Assembly (NCBI GenBank): GCA_017538635.1 | Contig: JAFYIM010000024.1 | Span: 1 to 5,735 of the forward strand | Origin: a bacterium | GTDB taxonomy: Bacteria; UBA3054 | Length of the DNA: 5,735 nucleotides | Direction of reading: 5' to 3' | Part shown: piece after piece, positions 1 to 3,958 of the stretch | Position numbering within the stretch: the stretch's first letter is position 1 | Layout: every line of letters begins with the position of its first letter | Notes under the pieces: generated by a model | Databases searched by the model: none | What the model was told of the DNA's origin: nothing | Seen by the model: the letters and a program-made list of their open reading frames with translations, nothing else | Position numbers and translations under genes: made by a program

Positions 1-820
1 CTACCAGGGTATCTAATCCAGTATGCTCCCCACGCTTTCGGGCTTCAGCGTCAGTTGCGCGCATGTGAACCGCCTTCGCCTCCGGTGTTCTAATAGATAT
101 CTACGCATTTTACCGCTACACCTATTATTCCGTTCACATCTCACGTACTCTAGTCCGCCAGTATCACCTGCTTCACGGAGTTGAGCTCCGTGCTTTTACA
201 AGTAACTTAACGGTCCGCCTAGACCCCCTTTACGCCCAATAATTCCGAACAACGCTTGCCACTTTCGTATTTCCGCGGCTGCTGGCTCGAAATTAGCCGG
301 GGCTTGTTTGTCAGGTACTGTCCCTCCGCGTTATCTATTAAATACGCGGCATTCTTCCCTGTTCAAAGCGCTTTACAATCCGAAGACCTTCATCGCGCAC
401 GCGGCGTCGCATCATCAGACTTTCGTCCATTGTGAATGATTCTCGACTGCAGCCTTCCGTAGAAGTCTGGGCAGTGTCTCAGTCCCAGTGTGGCCGGTCA
501 ACCTCTCAGTTCGGCTACCCATCCTCGCCTTGGTAGGCCTTTACCCCACCAACTAGCTAATAGGTCGCGGGCCGTTCCGTTAGCGGCAGGCCTTGCGGTC
601 CCCACCTTTCTTGTTAAACCCGGCGGTTTAACATCACATCCGGTATTAGCGTCCCTTTCGGAACGTTATCCCAAACTATCGGGTACATTACCCACGTGTT
701 ACTCACCCTTACGCCACTAGACTTTACAAAGTATTGCTACAACGTAAAGTCCCGTTCGACTTGCATGCCTAATCCACGCCGCCAGCGTTCGTTCTGAGCC
801 AGGATCAAACTCTCCGTAAT
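1..820 (-). rRNA. rrs: 16S ribosomal RNA, 5' portion (3' end beyond the window)
   Basis: Read on the minus strand, the sequence starts near position 820, has the universal AGAGTTTGATCCTGGCTCAG site at about 794-813, and ends at window base 1 inside GATTAGATACCCTGGTAG (E. coli positions ~785-805). About half of the 16S is present, and the length (~820 nt against 805) fits an intact 5' domain plus part of the central domain. GCGTGGATTAGGCATGCAAGTCG and GGCTGCAGTCGAGAAT are signatures I associate with Planctomycetota and Lentisphaerota. The 5' end was placed by counting seven bases upstream of AGAGTTTG as in E. coli, so it is uncertain by a few bases. Helix 18 and the 340-region hairpin deviate from consensus (see findings), partly with compensating pairs, so this looks like a functional gene rather than a decayed copy. 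No protein frame inside it should be called. Confidence 0.98.
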
Positions 821-835
821 ATACAGATATAAAAT

Positions 836-874
836 CTTAGCTCGTAGTCTCTCCAAAGAGAGACACGCTTAGCT
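836..874 (-). other. 16S-proximal leader hairpin flanked by a 7-nt direct repeat
   Basis: In the RNA, GTCTCTC-TTTG-GAGAGAC (847-864) is a perfect 7-bp stem, extendable by CGU/ACG pairs across one bulged U. Copies of AGCTAAG (836-842 and 868-874) flank it as direct repeats. It ends about 16 nt before the predicted 16S 5' terminus. It could mark a processing region of the precursor or assist leader folding; neither is shown by the sequence. Confidence 0.5.
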
Positions 875-898
875 TTTCGCTATTGTTGTTCTTGACTT

Positions 899-912
899 AT
901 TGTTTACACAAT
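899..912 (-). other. Small AT-rich leader hairpin
   Basis: ATTGT-GTAA-ACAAT forms a perfect 5-bp stem with a GTAA (GNRA) loop, and CTTG/CAAG a little further out can extend it across short internal loops. It is a weak structure on its own, but it forms part of a run of hairpins approaching the 16S 5' end. Confidence 0.35.
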
Positions 913-926
913 TGACAAGTTTCTTT

Positions 927-950
927 GAAGAGATCTGGAGTGATCTCTTC
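927..950 (-). other. Leader hairpin, 9-bp perfect stem
   Basis: GAAGAGATC and GATCTCTTC are exact inverted repeats around a 6-nt loop (ACTCCA in the RNA). The stem sits between boxA and the 16S 5' end and has no downstream U run. It is best read as part of the folded pre-16S leader. A processing role is inferred. Confidence 0.55.
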
Positions 951-987
951 CGCACTTGCATTTGGCACATCATAAAACCTTTCCAAC

Positions 988-999
988 TGTCAAAGATCA
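988..999 (-). promoter_or_regulatory. boxA-like antitermination site
   Basis: The leader RNA contains TGATCTTTGACA, close to the classical rRNA boxA (E. coli TGCTCTTTAACA) that NusB/NusE bind to make polymerase resistant to Rho. It lies about 170 nt before 16S and downstream of both promoters, as expected. The embedded TTGACA looks like a -35 box, but no -10 box lies at an acceptable distance (a TATGAT is only 13 nt away). Confidence 0.55.
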
Positions 1000-1010
1000 A
1001 AGTTCGATTC

Positions 1011-1024
1011 GCGGCTCGCGCCGC
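1011..1024 (-). other. GC-rich leader hairpin with GCGA tetraloop
   Basis: The RNA reads GCGGC-GCGA-GCCGC, a perfect 5-bp GC stem capped by a GNRA-type tetraloop, just upstream of the boxA-like site. It is not followed by a U tract, so a terminator is unlikely. Its position between P2 and boxA would suit a boxB-like element of an rRNA antitermination site, but that role is inferred. Confidence 0.4.
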
Positions 1025-1057
1025 TTTTCCACCGCTATTTTTGCGATGGTGAGGAAC

Positions 1058-1087
1058 AGTGTATCAAAACATATTCCCAAAAGTCAA
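1058..1087 (-). promoter_or_regulatory. rRNA promoter P2 (σ70-like)
   Basis: On the minus strand TTGACT (1082-1087) and TACACT (1058-1063) are separated by 18 nt. The -10 matches consensus at four of six positions, so this is weaker than P1. The -35 box and the following TTT..G.GAA sequence resemble P1, as expected for tandem rRNA promoters. Transcription would begin near 1051, about 230 nt before 16S. Confidence 0.5.
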
Positions 1088-1207
1088 TACCCCCTCCGCA
1101 AGGCCCCTATAAGGCCCTCAGGAGTGAGCTCAACTTCCTTGTCCTACAAAGGGCGCGCCAAGCTTTTCTCTCTTTCGCTTTCCCGTTTTTTCAGGCAAGT
1201 GGCGACA

Positions 1208-1236
1208 ATAATACTAAACACTTTTCTCAAAGTCAA
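1208..1236 (-). promoter_or_regulatory. rRNA promoter P1 (σ70-like)
   Basis: On the minus strand TTGACT (1231-1236) and TATTAT (1208-1213) are separated by exactly 17 nt, a near-consensus σ70 promoter. Transcription would start near 1201, giving a leader of about 380 nt before 16S. The -35 box begins 10 nt after the stop codon of the upstream gene, and no AT-rich UP element is visible because that stretch is coding. Its sequence resembles the second promoter at 1058-1087, which supports both calls. Confidence 0.65.
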
Positions 1237-1246
1237 GAGGTGCCGC

Positions 1247-3787
1247 TTACTGCTCGACCACCACGCGGAAGCCTGTGCCCTGATTGTGGAAATTGCTGTC
1301 AACGCCCACTCTCCTGGCGGAGCGACATTCCGAAGCGATATCCTGCCAACTGCCGCCTCGCTTAACGCGAAGGGTACCGGTGGAGGGACCCTTTGGGTCA
1401 GTCACAGCAGCGCTGCCGCTATAGTCAGCATAATAATCCAGACACAGTTCAGCAAGATTGCCGTGCATATCGAAAATGCCCCAGTTGTTGACGAGGTACT
1501 GGCCAGGTTCCACAAAATTGTTGCCCTTACCATCGTTGGTATTGTGGGTATATCTTCCAACTTCCGCCATGTTCGGGCAAACAGAGGCGTTGGTCAGATC
1601 TTTCCCGCTGTTCAAAGCCGTCGTGGTCGTCGCTCTGCAGGCGTATTCCCACTGGGCTTCAGTTGGCAGATCGAAGGTCAGGCCGGTCTTGGCGCGCAGA
1701 ATGCCCATGAAAGAGCCGGAATCAACATTGTTGTTTTCTGGCCACTTTTTGCCCTGAGTCGTGCCGCGGATCATGTCGTAAGAGACCTGTTCCACAGGAT
1801 ACTTCTGGCCGATGTTCAGATCGGCGGGATCGCTTCCAGTTATAAGTTCGTACTGTCTCTGCGTCGTCTCAAAAATGCCGATGTAATAGGGTTTCGTCAA
1901 AGTGACGTCGTGCTGCAGTTCTCCGTTGGCGGAGGTGTCGCGTCCCACTTCGGTTGTGGGGCTGCCCATAGTGAACGTGCCGGGCTGCACAAGGCGCAGG
2001 ACCAGTTTCGTTGTCTTGTATTCATCGCTCCAGCCGCCTTCGGGGACGCTGGACAAATAGCTCACAGGGAAACTGGAAGCGCCGGTTCCGCCGGACAGAT
2101 CCACAACCATGTATTTCTTGACCGGAGGAAGCAGGGCGATACGGAAGCCGAAATAATCCGTGCCCGGATTGGAAGGCGCAAAATCTCCCGCGCGCTCGGC
2201 GGAACGGCAATTTTCGGCGTACTGAAACCAGCTGCCGCCTCTAAGGACGCGGGTTAAACCGGAAGCGGGGCCCTTGGGATCAACAACATTGCCGCTGCCG
2301 TACTCTCCGTACCAGTCTAAACACCATTCCCAAACGTTGCCGTGCATGTCGTAAAGGCCCCAGGCGTTGCCGACCTTTTGCGCGGGAGGATAGGTCTGAT
2401 TCGAGGAGTTGTACATATACCAGCCCACCACATTCATTTTTTCATCTTCGGCTGGCGCCAAAAGATCGGTGTTGTTGTTCAGGGCTGTGGTAGTGGTGGC
2501 TCTGCAGGCGTATTCCCACTGCGCTTCGGTGGGCAGATCAAAGAGGAAGTTGCCGGAGAACTTGTTCCTGATGGAGTAGAAGAAGGTCAAGTGTCCTTCG
2601 TATTCTTCGTCCACGTCGTTATTATTGGGCCACTGGGAGCCTTTATCGTCTCCTCTGAGTTCGTTGTAGCAGATATATTCCACAGGCAGCGTATCGCCGG
2701 AATGCACGCCGCCGTGGCTGCTGCCGGTGATGTATTCGCACTGTTTCTGGGTGGTCTCGAAAACAGCGATGTAATAAGGTTCGGTAAGCTCGACGGAATG
2801 CTGAGTCTCGTCGCTGTCTCTGCCTACTTCGCCGGAAGGAGAACCCATGGTGAAAGTGCCGGGCTCGATCCTTCTCATCCAGAGCTCTGTCTTGCGGCAG
2901 TCGTCGCTGGAAAGATTAGGACCGGTGGAAGAAGCGCGCACGCTGGAAGTCGTAAGGTCGAAGACAAGATAATCAGCCGTGCTTGTGACGTCCGTCGCGC
3001 TGACTTTGATCTTAAGATTGCTGGATTTGAGCGTCAGGTCGCTGGCCGGATTCCAAATGACTTTGTGAGTGCCGGCTTCAAAGAGCACGCCGTTGGCGCC
3101 GTCTTTCTCCAGCGTTCCACGTTCGTTAAGCTTGAAGGTCGTTGCGCCGTCGTCGAAAGTGCCGTAGAAATCAACGGCGAAAACAGGCATGGCGCTCTGG
3201 TTGTCGGACGTGAGCGTATAGTTGATAACGACGCTTCTCTTAAAAGGCCAGGCCTGCTGGGCAGAAACGGAGGCGACCGTCACATCCGCAAAGACGCCCA
3301 TGGAAGCGACCGTAATAAAAAGCAGCATCAGGGCGCTTTTCCTGCGAGCAAACAAAATGCCGCCTAAAATAGCAAACAACACTAAGCAGGCCGGCTCGGG
3401 CAGGATCCTGACGTTGCGGGTCAGATTGAGCGTTCCCTCAGATGTCACGATCGTTTCTTTGAGCTGGTAAATATCGCTCTTGGAAAAATCATTATACTCG
3501 GAATCTTCGTAGTTCCAGGAAGCTGTGCCTTCCACCGCGGTTTTGGAATCGTCGGAAAAAAGTGACGCAACCTTCGTCGAATCCACAGTGTCAGTCGCGG
3601 TAAGCGTAAGAGAGCGGGGCTCACCGTCCGCTAGAGCGCTGCTGTAAAAGATTTTGTCCGTAGTAAGGAGCGTTATCGTTGAAGAAGTATCGCTTCCGTC
3701 AAAAGCAACAGCGTCAGACCAAAGCTCACTCGCCAAAACAGACGTGCACAGAAATGCGCCCAAAAGTAAGAATAATAAATTTTTCAT
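1247..3787 (-). CDS. Secreted PEP-CTERM / tandem SUMF1 (FGE-like) domain protein, possible two-gene fusion
   Basis: 846 codons, ATG start, TAA stop. Residues 1-20 form a Sec signal peptide (MKNLLFLLLGAFLC...LAS). Residues ~21-129 are a Ser/Thr/Asp-rich β-type segment I do not recognise. Residues 130-150 are a PEP-CTERM sorting signal (PEP, hydrophobic stretch, RRK). Residues 151-167 are a second signal-peptide-like segment ending VFA-DV. Residues ~168-280 are a β-rich module (VASVSAQQAWPF...VVINYTL). Residues ~300-552 and ~592-845 are two SUMF1/FGE-sulfatase-family domains with GTFTMGSP, PTEAQWEYACRA, DMHGN and RGGSW motifs. Each RGGSW motif keeps only one cysteine (C527, C821) where true formylglycine-generating enzymes have a C-x4-C pair; the first is replaced by Q522 and D816. 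Sulfatase activation is therefore unlikely, and a binding or structural role on the cell surface is more plausible. Upstream of the ATG there is only an A-rich stretch, with no Shine-Dalgarno. M154 is a credible alternative start for a separate 693-residue protein. Confidence 0.85.
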   Translation of the reverse strand: MKNLLFLLLGAFLCTSVLASELWSDAVAFDGSDTSSTITLLTTDKIFYSSALADGEPRSLTLTATDTVDSTKVASLFSDDSKTAVEGTASWNYEDSEYNDFSKSDIYQLKETIVTSEGTLNLTRNVRILPEPACLVLFAILGGILFARRKSALMLLFITVASMGVFADVTVASVSAQQAWPFKRSVVINYTLTSDNQSAMPVFAVDFYGTFDDGATTFKLNERGTLEKDGANGVLFEAGTHKVIWNPASDLTLKSSNLKIKVSATDVTSTADYLVFDLTTSSVRASSTGPNLSSDDCRKTELWMRRIEPGTFTMGSPSGEVGRDSDETQHSVELTEPYYIAVFETTQKQCEYITGSSHGGVHSGDTLPVEYICYNELRGDDKGSQWPNNNDVDEEYEGHLTFFYSIRNKFSGNFLFDLPTEAQWEYACRATTTTALNNNTDLLAPAEDEKMNVVGWYMYNSSNQTYPPAQKVGNAWGLYDMHGNVWEWCLDWYGEYGSGNVVDPKGPASGLTRVLRGGSWFQYAENCRSAERAGDFAPSNPGTDYFGFRIALLPPVKKYMVVDLSGGTGASSFPVSYLSSVPEGGWSDEYKTTKLVLRLVQPGTFTMGSPTTEVGRDTSANGELQHDVTLTKPYYIGIFETTQRQYELITGSDPADLNIGQKYPVEQVSYDMIRGTTQGKKWPENNNVDSGSFMGILRAKTGLTFDLPTEAQWEYACRATTTTALNSGKDLTNASVCPNMAEVGRYTHNTNDGKGNNFVEPGQYLVNNWGIFDMHGNLAELCLDYYADYSGSAAVTDPKGPSTGTLRVKRGGSWQDIASECRSARRVGVDSNFHNQGTGFRVVVEQ
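1253..2113 (-). repeat. Intragenic tandem repeat unit 2: linker plus FGE-like domain
   Basis: Residues 559-845 start with a YMVVDL linker and contain the second FGE-like domain. A 23-nt stretch under the ACRAT region (from about 1632) also appears unchanged in unit 1, so part of the DNA is well conserved. The otherwise conserved VWEW segment is degraded to MHGNLAELCLDYY (774-786), suggesting this copy has diverged in function. Confidence 0.8.
2132..2971 (-). repeat. Intragenic tandem repeat unit 1: linker plus FGE-like domain
   Basis: Residues 273-552 begin with a YLVFDL linker, then S-D-D-C-R-K-T, then the FGE-like domain. The unit aligns throughout with the next one (GTFTMGSP, EVGRD, PYYI, FETTQ, DLPTEAQWEYACRATTTTALN, DMHGN, RGGSW), showing an internal duplication that includes the linker. 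This copy has the fuller motif MHGNVWEWCLDWYG at residues 481-494. Confidence 0.8.
3287..3328 (-). other. Internal second signal peptide with candidate start codon
   Basis: Residues 154-167 (MLLFITVASMGVFA) form a hydrophobic segment ending in a plausible signal peptidase site before DVTVASV, and the preceding RRK (148-150) gives it a positive N-region. The ATG at 3326-3328 has an AGGA 11 nt upstream (3340-3343 on the minus strand), a plausible though long-spaced ribosome-binding site. It overlaps an out-of-frame TGA (TGATG). If used, it would start a 693-residue exported FGE-like protein. Confidence 0.5.
3338..3400 (-). other. PEP-CTERM sorting signal, located internally
   Basis: Residues 130-150 read PEP, then ~15 hydrophobic residues (ACLVLFAILGGILFA), then RRK. 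This is the classic tripartite PEP-CTERM signal handled by exosortases in Gram-negative bacteria. Such signals normally sit at the extreme C-terminus. Here about 700 more codons follow in frame, which is why a fusion or frameshift is suspected. Confidence 0.75.
3728..3787 (-). other. N-terminal Sec signal peptide
   Basis: Residues 1-20 show a lysine at position 2, an uninterrupted hydrophobic core (LLFLLLGAFL) and a small-residue SVLAS end before ELWSD, with likely cleavage near 19-20. C14 is not in a proper lipobox (residues -3 to -1 are AFL), so lipidation is not supported. Confidence 0.8.
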
Positions 3788-3822
3788 GTTTTTTTAGGGT
3801 AAAATTAAACAAAGAGGCCAAG

Positions 3823-3851
3823 AGTCTACCAAAACGATATTTAAAATTCAA
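3823..3851 (-). promoter_or_regulatory. Candidate σ70 promoter of the secreted-protein gene
   Basis: On the minus strand TTGAAT (3846-3851) and TAGACT (3823-3828) are 17 nt apart, each matching consensus at four or more positions. Transcription would start near 3816, giving a short leader of about 28 nt before the ATG at 3787. The surroundings are AT-rich, so chance matches are possible. Confidence 0.4.
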
Positions 3852-3910
3852 GCGATTTTTTTATTCCGAGCAAACTCATCTGCGATTGCAGGTTAAAATA
3901 CGACTTATAA

Positions 3911-3925
3911 GCGTGATTTTCACGC
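3911..3925 (-). terminator. Weak terminator-like hairpin after the ABC-F gene
   Basis: GCGTGA-AAA-TCACGC forms a perfect 6-bp stem with a 3-nt loop, 33 nt after the ABC-F stop codon. Only CTTATAAG and, further on, a short T run follow, rather than a clean U tract. It may terminate transcription inefficiently or act as a 3'-end stabiliser. It is the only structure of this kind in the 3788-3958 intergenic gap. Confidence 0.35.
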
Positions 3926-3958
3926 CCTTCTCTTTCCTGCGTTAGCGCCCAATAGAAA

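Larger units (their letters stand above)
821..1201 (-). other. rRNA operon leader (pre-16S 5' spacer)
   Basis: This stretch of about 380 nt separates the upstream protein gene from the mature 16S and holds no credible gene on either strand. Reading toward 16S it contains a purine-rich tract (about 1150-1195), promoter P2, a small GNRA-loop hairpin, a boxA-like sequence, and three further hairpins before the 16S 5' end. That order of promoters, boxA, processing hairpins and 16S is the usual layout of a bacterial rRNA leader. The 5' boundary is inferred from promoter P1. The matching strand of the RNase III processing stem would lie 3' of 16S, outside the window. Confidence 0.7.

Noticed and set aside
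490..720. Short plus-strand open frame inside 16S
   Set aside because: It falls within conserved rRNA sequence on the non-template side; such frames in rRNA are spurious.
971..994. TTGACA with TATGAT as a third rRNA promoter
   Set aside because: The spacing is only 13 nt, too short for σ70. The TTGACA is better explained as part of the boxA-like TGATCTTTGACA.
1100..1125. Repeated GGGCCTTATA / GGGGCCTT sequence as a terminator for the upstream gene
   Set aside because: Only about four GC pairs can form, with a large interior loop and no U tract, so it does not qualify.
956..2257. 433-codon open frame on the plus strand
   Set aside because: It is antisense to the FGE-like gene and extends into the rRNA leader. 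Its translation shows no domain motifs, while the opposite strand carries clear conserved SUMF1 motifs.
2342..3367. 341-codon open frame on the plus strand
   Set aside because: It lies wholly antisense to the exported-protein gene and has a low-complexity Gly/Val/Ala translation typical of a shadow frame.
3745..3787. Lipoprotein signal around C14
   Set aside because: The residues before the cysteine (A-F-L) do not fit a lipobox, and a normal signal peptidase I site lies a few residues further on.
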